NCBI GenBank assembly: GCA_038204505.1
Contig: JBBRCV010000175.1
Location: 1 to 11,550, forward strand
Source: Timaviella sp038204505
Lineage (GTDB): Bacteria; Cyanobacteriota; Cyanobacteriia; Elainellales; Elainellaceae
Length of the DNA stretch: 11,550 bases
Reading direction: 5' to 3'
Within the stretch, counting starts at the first letter, position 1; each line of letters starts with the position of its first letter. Below, piece after piece: positions 1 to 6,131 of the stretch. The position numbers and the translations under genes are program-made. The notes beneath the pieces are model-generated. The model made no database searches. It saw only the letters and a list, made by a program, of their open reading frames with translations, and had not been told where the DNA came from.

Positions 1-80
1 GTGCGATCGATTTGCGTCAACACCAGGTCTAAGGCTTTTTCGCGCTCTGAACCTTCATTATTTTTAGTAGCTTTAGCCAT
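1..80 (-). CDS. recA: RecA recombinase, N-terminal 26 codons (runs off the window)
   Basis: The minus strand from ATG at 80 reads MAKATKNNEGSEREKALDLV followed by LTQIDR and then leaves the window. Seen: the EKAL-LVL-QI-R pattern. Known: this pattern is the N-terminal helix of bacterial RecA, normally followed by FGKG-IMRLGD, which lies outside the window here. RecA forms the filament on single-stranded DNA that drives strand exchange and LexA self-cleavage. It is divergent from xseA across a 326-bp gap. The identification rests on only 26 residues, but the spacing of the conserved residues is good. Confidence 0.82.
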   Translation of the reverse strand, partial: MAKATKNNEGSEREKALDLVLTQIDR

Positions 81-406
81 TCGCACCTCAGGGCAAGATT
101 TTGCAAAAGTTTAGGACTGGGCAGACAGATTGATCAAGTTGCAGCGTCTTATAGGCAAAATGCCTAAAGACATTACTAACCTCATGGAATTTTTTAGCGA
201 CTTCTAAGTCTACTCTTAGAATTTATTCTTGAATAAGCTCTGCTCTTTAAAGGCGGATTGACCGTTCAGCAAACTGCTTTAGGCAGCAGGATTCCTTTAA
301 AATGGGAGCGTTGCAGCAACCTCTATTCTAGCTTTCTTTTGATTTAACCATACAAATGTACTAAATTAAATTAGACTTGGCGATAGGCTAAAAAATCTTT
401 GGATTC
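81..406. promoter_or_regulatory. recA/xseA divergent intergenic region with several dyads
   Basis: No gene was found in these 326 bp. There are several dyads. GTCTT-a-TAGGCA / TGCCTA-AAGAC (146-171, 3-base loop, one bulged A) would sit in the recA leader or promoter. TTCTAAG/CTTAGAA is at 202-221 and TTATTC-tt-GAATAA at 223-236. A short GTTGC-a-GCAAC is near 310. They may be operators or leader hairpins for recA. I found no full cyanobacterial LexA box (RGTAC-N3-DGTWCB) next to recA. Confidence 0.45.
339..367 (+). promoter_or_regulatory. Putative xseA promoter with a LexA-like imperfect box in the spacer
   Basis: TTGATT (339-344) and TAAATT (362-367) are 17 bp apart, each 4 of 6 to the consensus, about 40 bp upstream of the xseA ATG. 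The spacer and its edge carry TAC-AAAT-GTAC (351-361 region), which matches the published cyanobacterial LexA consensus RGTAC-N3-DGTWCB except for two bases in the left half. Control of an exonuclease gene by LexA would make biological sense, but this is inferred from one degenerate site. Confidence 0.3.
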
Positions 407-1696
407 ATGAACGACAACTTGAACGACAATTTTCCCAGCCTGGTGCTTCCTGATACCGCCCTTTCGGTTGGCGGGCTGACTTCCTATATTCAAGACTTGT
501 TAGAGCAGGATAATCAGCTTCATCAGGTCTGGGTGACGGGAGAAGTTTCGAGCACCAATCACTATCAAAGTGGTCTGTTTTTTACGCTGCAAGACCCGGA
601 AGCCAAAGCGACCATTAGCTGCGTCGTTTGGAAAAGTCAGATAGGCAAGTTGGCGACACTACCAGTTCAGGGGGAGCAGCTTATTCTGCTGGGTGGGATT
701 AGTGTATATCCTCAGGGGGGGAGCTATCAGTTAGTAGTGTGGCAAGTCCTGCCAGCAGGTGAGGGACTACGGGCATTGCGCTATCGACAGTTACGCAAGC
801 GGCTGGAGTTGGAAGGCTTGTTTGATGACGATCGCAAACAACCTCTGCCGCCATATCCCAAAGCGATCGCCGTTGTCACATCCCCTCAAGCCGCCGCATG
901 GGGCGACATCAAGCGCACCCTCAAACGTCGTCATCCAGGAATGCAGGTACTGTTCTCACCTGCCCTGGTTCAAGGCGACCAAGCGCCTGCTGCCATTGTC
1001 CAAGCGATTCAACGAGTTGAGCGAGACGGACGGGCAGAGGTGCTGATTCTGTCGCGGGGCGGTGGGGCAGTTGAAGACATGGCTTGCTTTAATGATGAGC
1101 GAGTGGTCAGGGCGATCGCCGACTGTCCCATTCCAATCGTCTCTGGCATTGGACATCAGCGGGACGAATCACTGGCAGATTTGGTTGCCGATGTTTGCGC
1201 TCATACCCCCACGGCTGCCGCAGAACAAGCGGTGCCCAATCTCAAAGATGTGTATGCCGATCACCGCGATCGCATCACTCTATTGCATCAATCCGTACAG
1301 CAAGTCATAGGACAGTCCGACGAGCAGCTTCATCGGCTCAAAGGTAAAATTCGTCGTCTTCACCTCGATCGCCAAATTCGGCAGCAGGGACAGGCGATCG
1401 CCTGGATGCGCCAACGCCTAACTCAAAGCGCCCTTCAGCCGCTCCAAGCAGCCACCCAGAATTGTGAGTTACTCCGCCAAAAGCTCAGCACCCTCGATCC
1501 TGCCGCAGTTTTACGCCGAGGCTATGCCTTAGTTCGACAAACAGATGGCACTGTTGCTCGCTCCACCGCAGAGCTAACGCCAGGGCAAGAACTTACCGTG
1601 CAACTTGCTCAAGGACAAATGCGAGTCGCCGTACAAGAGATCACAGTACAAGAGATCACAGTGCAAGAAACTATTACCCCTGATCAAAAATCATGA
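407..1696 (+). CDS. xseA: Exodeoxyribonuclease VII large subunit
   Basis: This is the 429-aa catalytic subunit of exonuclease VII, which degrades single-stranded DNA from both ends to short oligonucleotides in repair and recombination. Residues about 18-115 form the N-terminal OB-fold (SVGGLTSYI, WVTGEVSS, SGLFFTLQD). The catalytic domain follows, with VTSPQAAAWGD (157-167), RGGGAVEDMACFNDE (217-231), GIGHQRDE (247-254) and DVCAHTPTAAAE (262-273). A coiled-coil-rich region spans about 280-360, and the conserved LRRGYALV segment lies near 365-375. Length is typical for the family. The start ATG at 407 puts MNDNLND before the OB fold, without a clear Shine-Dalgarno sequence. The gene overlaps xseB by ATGA, so translation is likely coupled. 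The last residues carry a small VQEIT repeat that is unusual for the family. Confidence 0.96.
   Translation: MNDNLNDNFPSLVLPDTALSVGGLTSYIQDLLEQDNQLHQVWVTGEVSSTNHYQSGLFFTLQDPEAKATISCVVWKSQIGKLATLPVQGEQLILLGGISVYPQGGSYQLVVWQVLPAGEGLRALRYRQLRKRLELEGLFDDDRKQPLPPYPKAIAVVTSPQAAAWGDIKRTLKRRHPGMQVLFSPALVQGDQAPAAIVQAIQRVERDGRAEVLILSRGGGAVEDMACFNDERVVRAIADCPIPIVSGIGHQRDESLADLVADVCAHTPTAAAEQAVPNLKDVYADHRDRITLLHQSVQQVIGQSDEQLHRLKGKIRRLHLDRQIRQQGQAIAWMRQRLTQSALQPLQAATQNCELLRQKLSTLDPAAVLRRGYALVRQTDGTVARSTAELTPGQELTVQLAQGQMRVAVQEITVQEITVQETITPDQKS
1631..1675 (+). repeat. 15-bp in-frame tandem repeat at the 3' end of xseA
   Basis: The unit gtacaagagatcaca occurs exactly twice (1631-1645, 1646-1660), followed by a third diverged unit. 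It encodes VQEIT-VQEIT-VQETI and lengthens the XseA tail in frame. It probably arose by slippage, and the tail lies outside the catalytic core. Confidence 0.85.
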
Positions 1697-1968
1697 GCAA
1701 GCGTTCTAAAATTACCGAAACTCCCGAAGCTGTGGAAGTTGACATCTCCACGCGCCTTCCCGCAAATTGGCGCTATGAAGAAACTGTTGCAGAAATCGAG
1801 GCAATAATCGACCAAATTGAACGAGGAGAATTACCTCTATCAGAAGTGTTCGACCAATTCTCTACAGCCGTTGAGCAATTGCGTCAATGCGAGGGATTTC
1901 TGAATCGTCAGCAGCAGCAGGTAGACTTGTTGATCGAGACGCTCCTAGATGAACCTGAAGCTTCGTAA
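1693..1968 (+). CDS. xseB: Exodeoxyribonuclease VII small subunit
   Basis: This 91-aa protein shows the XseB core: WRYEETVAEIEAIIDQIERGELPLSEVFDQF in overlapping parts (residues about 26-56), then a helical segment with EQLRQCEGFLNRQQQQVD. Known: XseB is a short helical hairpin, and several copies bind the coiled coil of XseA to form the active enzyme. An N-terminal extension of about 24 polar residues precedes the core. The start codon overlaps the xseA stop (ATGA at 1693-1696), which is a standard coupled arrangement, so both subunits come from one transcript. No T-rich terminator follows directly; the next element is a strong inverted repeat. Confidence 0.94.
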   Translation: MSKRSKITETPEAVEVDISTRLPANWRYEETVAEIEAIIDQIERGELPLSEVFDQFSTAVEQLRQCEGFLNRQQQQVDLLIETLLDEPEAS

Positions 1969-1987
1969 ATCATTGGCTCCATTGATG

Positions 1988-2105
1988 TAAGGAGATTTCC
2001 ATCAATTAAAATCCCTTTGTGGGGCAGGCATCTTGCCTGCATTGAAAGCAGTATGGAGGCAAGATGCCTGCCCCACGGATATACTCTGATTCGGAAATCT
2101 CCTAA
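1988..2105. repeat. Nested inverted repeat, MITE-like or palindromic interspersed element
   Basis: The outer arms AGGAGATTTCC (1990-2000) and GGAAATCTCCT (2093-2103) are perfect 11-bp inverted repeats. Inside them a perfect 19-bp stem has arms 2019-2037 and 2058-2076 (GTGGGGCAGGCATCTTGCC) around a 20-base loop. The GGGGCAGGCATCTTGCC motif is, from general knowledge, a widely repeated sequence in cyanobacterial genomes. The nested arrangement suggests a small non-autonomous mobile unit. In RNA it would form a very stable hairpin and may protect or terminate the xseAB transcript. No clear target-site duplication was seen. Confidence 0.7.
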
Positions 2106-2343
2106 GCATTATTTGCTTTGAGAGCTAAGGAGTCAGGCTTGCATCTAGCAAAAAAGTCGAAAATTACCCTCTCTCTAGAGCCGTACCAGAGCTTTCCTAT
2201 CAGTTTCCTATTTTTAGGTTCTATTGTATTCCTCATGCTCGTCAGCTCGTACTAATCGAGCTGAATCCAATGTTGCTGGAAGACGAAAAACACGAGTTTA
2301 CTGCAACAGTTAACATCCTATTGTTTAGTGAGATTTAACGAAC
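2106..2343 (+). promoter_or_regulatory. Leader region of the DUF1400 pair, with a 7-bp dyad
   Basis: These 238 bp hold no gene. A perfect dyad CAGCTCG-tactaat-CGAGCTG lies at 2243-2263, about 80 bp upstream of the ATG at 2344. It has no T-run after it, so an operator or leader hairpin is more likely than a terminator. No convincing -35/-10 pair was chosen. Confidence 0.3.
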
Positions 2344-3150
2344 ATGGTGTCTACATCTTCACGAAGCTGTCTTAACCGCAAATTCAAATTGCCCAACCTT
2401 GGGCGCATTGGGCAAGCATTGTTGCTCGGCACAGGAGCCAGCCTGCTTTTTTCAAACGCTAATGCCCAAGCTGTTGAAACCATTCAACTCAGATACTTCG
2501 GGTCTAGTTCTACTGTTCCCGCAGAAATCACACTCTCGTTGGATGAACTCAAACAGTTTGTGCAAACAGGTGAACTGCGGCAGCAGGTTCGAGAGTATTT
2601 CGATATTAATCGGCAAGACGTTGGACCACTTCAGCAAGTTATGACCAAGCAAATTCAACTTCCCTCCAATGTAGGACAAAATCTTACCGATACTTCAGTG
2701 GGTCGGTTTGTTGTGAGTCAGCTTGAGAAGACCATTCAAGGTCAAAATGTTGCGCCCAACTTACAAACCGCGATCAGAGCATCGACTAAAGACGATCGCA
2801 ATATCTCTTTATTAGAACTACTTGAGAACTATCCTACTGATCAAGTCACGCTAAACATCACAGGTCTGGTGCAAACCTACAACGATGTCAGTGCTTTCGT
2901 CGATCGCGTTCTACCAGTGCTAGAAGTAGCTAAAGAGTATCTCCAGGGTGTTGTTTGTGACTGTCAGCAACCTGCGGCGGCTCCTGCCAATGCGCCTCCC
3001 GCACCTCAAAGCAGATTGAGTGGCGATCGCTCAGCGACAGCTTGTTCTACGACCTCTCCTGCGGCAATGACAGTTCCAGCATCCAGTACAGCCGCTAATG
3101 CAATTAACCGCCCGACTCCTTCACAATCTCTTCCTACTCAAGCCCCTTAA
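2344..3150 (+). CDS. Secreted DUF1400-domain protein, first of a tandem pair
   Basis: This 268-aa protein has an N-terminal signal peptide: basic residues, hydrophobic IGQALLLGTGASLLF (22-36), and likely cleavage after ANAQA (about residue 43). The mature part (about 45-205) has the DUF1400 pattern: IQLRYFGSSSTVPAEITLSL, LDELKQFVQTGEL, VGRFVVSQLEKTI, RASTKDDRNISLLELLENYPT. Known: DUF1400 is a mostly cyanobacterial domain often found in front of alpha/beta hydrolases. No nucleophile-elbow GxSxG or hydrolase domain is present here, so it is a domain-only form. A VVCDCQQP motif (about 203-210) ends the domain and is followed by a Pro/Ala/Ser/Thr-rich tail of about 55 residues. Function is unknown; a periplasmic or envelope location is inferred. 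The paralogue starts 15 bp downstream, so the two are probably co-transcribed. Confidence 0.75.
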   Translation: MVSTSSRSCLNRKFKLPNLGRIGQALLLGTGASLLFSNANAQAVETIQLRYFGSSSTVPAEITLSLDELKQFVQTGELRQQVREYFDINRQDVGPLQQVMTKQIQLPSNVGQNLTDTSVGRFVVSQLEKTIQGQNVAPNLQTAIRASTKDDRNISLLELLENYPTDQVTLNITGLVQTYNDVSAFVDRVLPVLEVAKEYLQGVVCDCQQPAAAPANAPPAPQSRLSGDRSATACSTTSPAAMTVPASSTAANAINRPTPSQSLPTQAP

Positions 3151-3165
3151 TATTTGGAACCATCA

Positions 3166-3831
3166 ATGAAATGCTTTTCTTTACCACCGCTTCAGTATTT
3201 ACTGAAGCGAAATATTACTAAGTTAATTGGACTAGGCAGCGCTTGGATTTTAGGAGCTGGAATGGCGACGTTGCTGCCTGCAACCCCGGCTATGGCTGCC
3301 GATCGCCTTGTCTTCTCATTTGGACCCCTTGGGCGCTCGATCGCTATTGAGGATTTAAGAACATTAGCTGAAACCGGAGAAGCGGCTAGCGACATTCGCT
3401 GGTACTTAAATCTTGCAAACGTTACCCCCGAACAATTCCAACAGACTTTAAACCAGCAGATCAGTCTCAAGCAACAATTAGTCGATCGCGTTGGGTATTC
3501 GCTTCCTGGGGAATTTGTACTCGATCAAATTGGCAATACCATTCACACAAGGTCTCGTCAAGCCAACATTCAAGCGATTCGCGGAGCTCTTCTGCTATCT
3601 ACTCGCGAAGACAATAAAATCTCATTGCTAGAGTTCTTAGAGAATTATCCTACGCCATCAATTCACGTTGACGGCGTATCTCTACTGAGGTTCTCTAGAG
3701 ATGTGAGTCGCCTCAAAGGCAAAATTGAGCCGATCGTCATGACCATTGAGACTTTGTTGGAAGGCTTGGTTTGTAACTGTGACAACCCAACTGCTTCATC
3801 CACTCAACCTACTCCAGCCGCTCAGCCTTAA
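3166..3831 (+). CDS. Secreted DUF1400-domain protein, second of a tandem pair
   Basis: The ATG at 3166 gives 221 aa. A TTG four codons upstream is in frame but less likely. The signal peptide is KRNITKLIGLGSAWILGAG with predicted cleavage at TPAMA-AD (about residues 41-46). The mature domain follows the DUF1400 consensus more closely than its neighbour: RLVFSFGPLGRSIAIEDL, LAETGEAASDIRWYLNLANV, PGEFVLDQIGNTIHTRS, IRGALLLSTREDNKISLLEFLENYPT. It also ends with a VC-x-C motif (LVCNCDNP, about 201-208) and a short Pro/Thr/Ala tail. It shares the LLExLENYPT and VCxC segments with the upstream gene, so the pair arose by duplication. It has no hydrolase catalytic motif, and function is unknown. Confidence 0.78.
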   Translation: MKCFSLPPLQYLLKRNITKLIGLGSAWILGAGMATLLPATPAMAADRLVFSFGPLGRSIAIEDLRTLAETGEAASDIRWYLNLANVTPEQFQQTLNQQISLKQQLVDRVGYSLPGEFVLDQIGNTIHTRSRQANIQAIRGALLLSTREDNKISLLEFLENYPTPSIHVDGVSLLRFSRDVSRLKGKIEPIVMTIETLLEGLVCNCDNPTASSTQPTPAAQP

Positions 3832-3856
3832 AAAGAGTGGGTCATCGCTCTAGCCA

Positions 3857-4159
3857 TTACCGAATCGGATCATGAACGGTCACTAACTTGGTGCCATCAA
3901 GGAAGGTAGCTTCGACTTGAACTTCGTGAATCATTTCGGAGATACCTTCCATGACATCTGCCCGTGTTAGCAGCGTTGTGCCATAGCTCATCAGTTCGGC
4001 AACCGTGCGCCCATCGCGCGCGCCTTCGAGAATAGCAGCAGAGATGTAGGCGATCGCTTCAGGATAATTCAGCTTAACGCCTCGATTCTTCCGGCGCTCG
4101 GCAACCAGCGCCGCCGTAAAAATCAGCAATTTATCTTTTTCTTGAGGCGTGAGCTGCAT
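3857..4159 (-). CDS. ureA: Urease subunit gamma
   Basis: This 100-aa protein is the usual UreA length and covers the whole family pattern: MQLTPQEKDKLLIFTAALVA, ERRKNRGVKLNYPEAIAYIS, LEGARDGRTVAELM, LTRADVMEGISEMI, VEATFLDGTKLVTVHDPIR. Known: the gamma subunit packs with UreB and UreC into the nickel urease that hydrolyses urea to ammonia and carbamate. The ATG at 4159 was chosen because family members begin M-LTP-EKDKLL; an upstream in-frame start would add 12 residues and overlap fabI. It follows fabI after 7 bp and probably shares its transcript. No ureB or ureC lies downstream: the convergent DUF1400 gene ends 25 bp away. Scattered urease subunits are known in some cyanobacteria. Confidence 0.95.
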   Translation of the reverse strand: MQLTPQEKDKLLIFTAALVAERRKNRGVKLNYPEAIAYISAAILEGARDGRTVAELMSYGTTLLTRADVMEGISEMIHEVQVEATFLDGTKLVTVHDPIR

Positions 4160-4166
4160 ATTTAAC

Positions 4167-4943
4167 CTACATTCCCATAATTTCGTAACCTGCATCTACA
4201 TAAACAATTTGCCCCGTAATGCCGCTGGCTAAATCGCTACATAAAAACGCCGCCGTGTTGCCCACTTCCTTCTGCGTCACCGTCCGCCGCAGCGGAGCCA
4301 CCTTCTCCACATGGTGAATCATATCTAGAATTCCACCCACCGCCGAAGATGCCAGAGTGCGAATGGGCCCTGCCGAAATGCCATTAACCCGAATCTTATG
4401 AGGACCCATTTCAGCCGCCAAATAGCGCACATTCATCTCTAATGCCGCCTTCGCAATCCCCATCGTATTGTAGTTAGGAATCACCTTCACGCCGCCCACG
4501 TAGGTCAGAGTCACAATGCTGCCGCCTTCCGTCATCAACGGCTTAGCTGCATGGCTCAGGCTCACCAATGAGTAGGCGCTAATATCCAGCGCTTGGGTAA
4601 AAGCCTCCCGCGAGACACCGCTAAAATCTCCCACGAGTGCATCTTTACTAGCAAACGCCAAACAGTGAATCAGGATATCTAACTTGCCCCACTTCTCTTT
4701 CACGGTATCAAAGGTAGCCTGTACCTGAGCCTCATTTTGCACATTGCAAGGCACAAATAACGAGGGATTCAACGGCTCTACCAATTCCCCCACTTTCCCT
4801 TCAAACCGTCCCTTCTCATCCGGTAAATAGGTCACCCCAATATTTGCCCCCGCCGCATGGAGCTGTTGAGCAATTCCCCAGGCGATCGAGCGACTATTGG
4901 CAATCCCCGTGACCAAAGCATTCTTCCCAGTCAAATTCAACAT
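4167..4943 (-). CDS. fabI: Enoyl-[acyl-carrier-protein] reductase (NADH)
   Basis: This 258-aa short-chain dehydrogenase-type enzyme reduces trans-2-enoyl-ACP to acyl-ACP, the last step of each fatty-acid elongation round. Seen: MLNLTGKNALVTGIANSRSI with the glycine-rich nucleotide loop (12-22), DILIHCLAFA (89-98), catalytic Tyr158 and Lys165 in YNTMGIAK (Y-x6-K), an upstream Tyr at about 148, and IRVNGISAGPIRTLA (184-198). Length and motifs are full. The ATG at 4943 was chosen because it puts MLNLTGK at the N-terminus as in cyanobacterial FabI, with a GGGGGCAG stretch about 8 bases upstream; a GTG at 4988 would run through a tandem repeat. ureA follows after 7 bp. The gene is divergent from ntcA. 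Confidence 0.96.
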   Translation of the reverse strand: MLNLTGKNALVTGIANSRSIAWGIAQQLHAAGANIGVTYLPDEKGRFEGKVGELVEPLNPSLFVPCNVQNEAQVQATFDTVKEKWGKLDILIHCLAFASKDALVGDFSGVSREAFTQALDISAYSLVSLSHAAKPLMTEGGSIVTLTYVGGVKVIPNYNTMGIAKAALEMNVRYLAAEMGPHKIRVNGISAGPIRTLASSAVGGILDMIHHVEKVAPLRRTVTQKEVGNTAAFLCSDLASGITGQIVYVDAGYEIMGM

Positions 4944-4958
4944 GTCTGCTGCCCCCAG

Positions 4959-4992
4959 CAATTTGGCGCACCTATCAATTTGGCGCACCTAT
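4959..4992. repeat. Exact 17-bp tandem duplication upstream of fabI
   Basis: caatttggcgcacctat occurs at 4959-4975 and again at 4976-4992 with no gap and no mismatch. It begins 16 bp upstream of the fabI ATG, so it falls in the leader or promoter. It is either a recent slippage duplication or a doubled binding site; its GGTGCGCC core is partly palindromic (GGCGCACC/GGTGCGCC). Confidence 0.9.
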
Positions 4993-5081
4993 GGAGAATA
5001 CTGAAAAATGGTGCAGATGCATAGAGGCAAGATGAGATAGACACAGGATTAACGTTACGAAAACTTCACGTCTCTGAATCT

Positions 5082-5111
5082 CTCAGCGGAAAACTGAGCT
5101 TTTTTCTCTTT
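5082..5111 (+). terminator. Small hairpin with U-tract in the fabI-ntcA gap, no gene before it
   Basis: CTCAG (5082-5086), a 7-base loop, CTGAG (5094-5098), then C and six T, CTC and five T. It has the shape of a plus-strand intrinsic terminator, but nothing upstream on that strand is coding back to the fabI start. It may end a small RNA or block antisense transcription, or it may be chance, since the stem is only 5 bp. Confidence 0.35.
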
Positions 5112-5165
5112 TTGGCAAATTCTTACTGAATTTTCTCTGTCAAAGCGGATGAAGAAGGAAGATAT

Positions 5166-5209
5166 GTAATTCTTGATACATAAAATACTGCGAAAGTTAC
5201 GTTTAGTGT
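5166..5209 (+). promoter_or_regulatory. NtcA box and class II-type promoter of ntcA
   Basis: GTAATTCTTGATAC at 5166-5179 is a perfect GTA-N8-TAC NtcA box. TAGTGT at 5204-5209 fits the TAN3T -10 box and lies 24 bp after the site, close to the 22-24 bp seen at NtcA-activated promoters, where the box replaces the -35. This places transcription start near 5216 and gives a leader of about 160 nt. Positive autoregulation of ntcA through such a box is established in other cyanobacteria, so the position upstream of ntcA makes the call strong. Confidence 0.8.
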
Positions 5210-5247
5210 TTTAAAGTCAGAGATTGCTCACAGAACTAAATCTCGGA

Positions 5248-5306
5248 ATGATTATGTTCACATGTGAACAATTTAGTATGATTATGTTCACATGTGAACA
5301 ATTTAG
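5248..5306. repeat. Two 30-bp-period direct repeats, each with a perfect 16-bp palindrome, in the ntcA leader
   Basis: The 29-bp unit starting atgattatgttcacatgtga occurs identically at 5248-5276 and 5278-5306. Each unit contains TGTTCACATGTGAACA (5255-5270 and 5285-5300), which equals its own reverse complement. The period of 30 bp is close to three helical turns, so the palindromes face the same side of DNA, as expected for a cooperative operator. If the NtcA promoter is used, both lie in the transcribed leader, where they could form hairpins or pair with each other. The binding protein is not known. Confidence 0.85.
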
Positions 5307-5376
5307 AAAATGCTCTGGTGCTGCTTCTAAATCCTTCTAATTTGGTGTTCTAAGCTCGTTGTTAGGGAAAAACTGC

Positions 5377-6048
5377 ATGGTAGCGTTACAAGATAGACCA
5401 TTAGCGAATGTATTCCGCCAACTGGGTGGCAGTGCTTGCCCACCCGTTATAGAAACCTTCGATCGCGGCAAAACGATTTTCTTTCCCGGCGACCCGGCGG
5501 AAAGAGTCTACTTTTTGGTTAAAGGTGCAGTGAAGCTCTCACGAGTTTATGAAGCAGGTGAAGAGATCACGGTTGCCCTGCTGCGAGAAAACAGCGTGTT
5601 TGGCGTACTATCCCTGATTACGGGGCAGCGAGCCGATCGCTTCTACCATGCAGTAGCGTTCACCCCCGTAGAACTGCTGTCAGTACCCATCGAACAGGTC
5701 GAAAAAGCATTAAGAGACAATCCCGAACTTTGCCTGATTATGCTGCGGGGTTTGTCGTCTCGGATTTTGCAAACGGAGATGATGATTGAGACCTTGGCGC
5801 ACCGAGATATGGGTTCGCGGTTGGTCAGCTTTTTACTGATCTTGTGCCGAGATTTCGGGACTCCCACGGGCGAAGGGATCACCATTGATCTGAAGCTTTC
5901 GCATCAGGCGATCGCAGAGGCGATCGGTTCTACCCGTGTCACGGTGACTCGTCTATTAGGCGATCTGCGTACCGATGAAATGATTTCTATTCACAAGAAA
6001 AAGATCACGGTTCATAATCCAGTGACGCTCAGCCAGCAATTTAACTAG
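5377..6048 (+). CDS. ntcA: Global nitrogen regulator NtcA (CRP/FNR family)
   Basis: This 223-aa protein has the usual NtcA length from ATG 5377, which has AGGGA 8 bases upstream; a TTG at 5359 is in frame but unneeded. The N-terminal cNMP-like domain contains FFPGDPAERVYFLVKG (35-50) and SRVYEAGEEITVALLRENSVFGV (55-77). The long helix is about 118-145, and the DNA-recognition HTH (SHQAIAEAIGSTRVTVTRLL) spans 175-194. Residues known to bind 2-oxoglutarate in Anabaena NtcA are conserved: F75-G76-V77-L78, R88, R129 and E134. NtcA senses 2-oxoglutarate as a nitrogen-starvation signal and activates glnA, transport and assimilation genes at GTA-N8-TAC boxes; one such box lies in its own promoter here. 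Confidence 0.97.
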   Translation: MVALQDRPLANVFRQLGGSACPPVIETFDRGKTIFFPGDPAERVYFLVKGAVKLSRVYEAGEEITVALLRENSVFGVLSLITGQRADRFYHAVAFTPVELLSVPIEQVEKALRDNPELCLIMLRGLSSRILQTEMMIETLAHRDMGSRLVSFLLILCRDFGTPTGEGITIDLKLSHQAIAEAIGSTRVTVTRLLGDLRTDEMISIHKKKITVHNPVTLSQQFN

Positions 6049-6069
6049 GTTGTGTGGTTGCTGGGGGGA

Positions 6070-6118
6070 GAAGACATGGAGAGTCATCCTACTCACTTTA
6101 GGGATGTCTTCCGTTTTT
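6070..6118 (+). terminator. Putative ntcA terminator
   Basis: The stem GAAGACAT (6070-6077) pairs with ATGTCTTC (6104-6111), and CGTTTTT follows. The loop is long (26 bases) and could fold further. The position, 22 bp after the ntcA stop, supports a terminator, but the AT-rich stem is only moderate. Confidence 0.5.
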
Positions 6119-6131
6119 GCATAGAGGCGTT

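Noticed and set aside
5248..5306. CRISPR-like repeats
   Set aside because: Only two units, directly adjacent with no spacer of normal length, and each is palindromic; better explained as operator or leader repeats.
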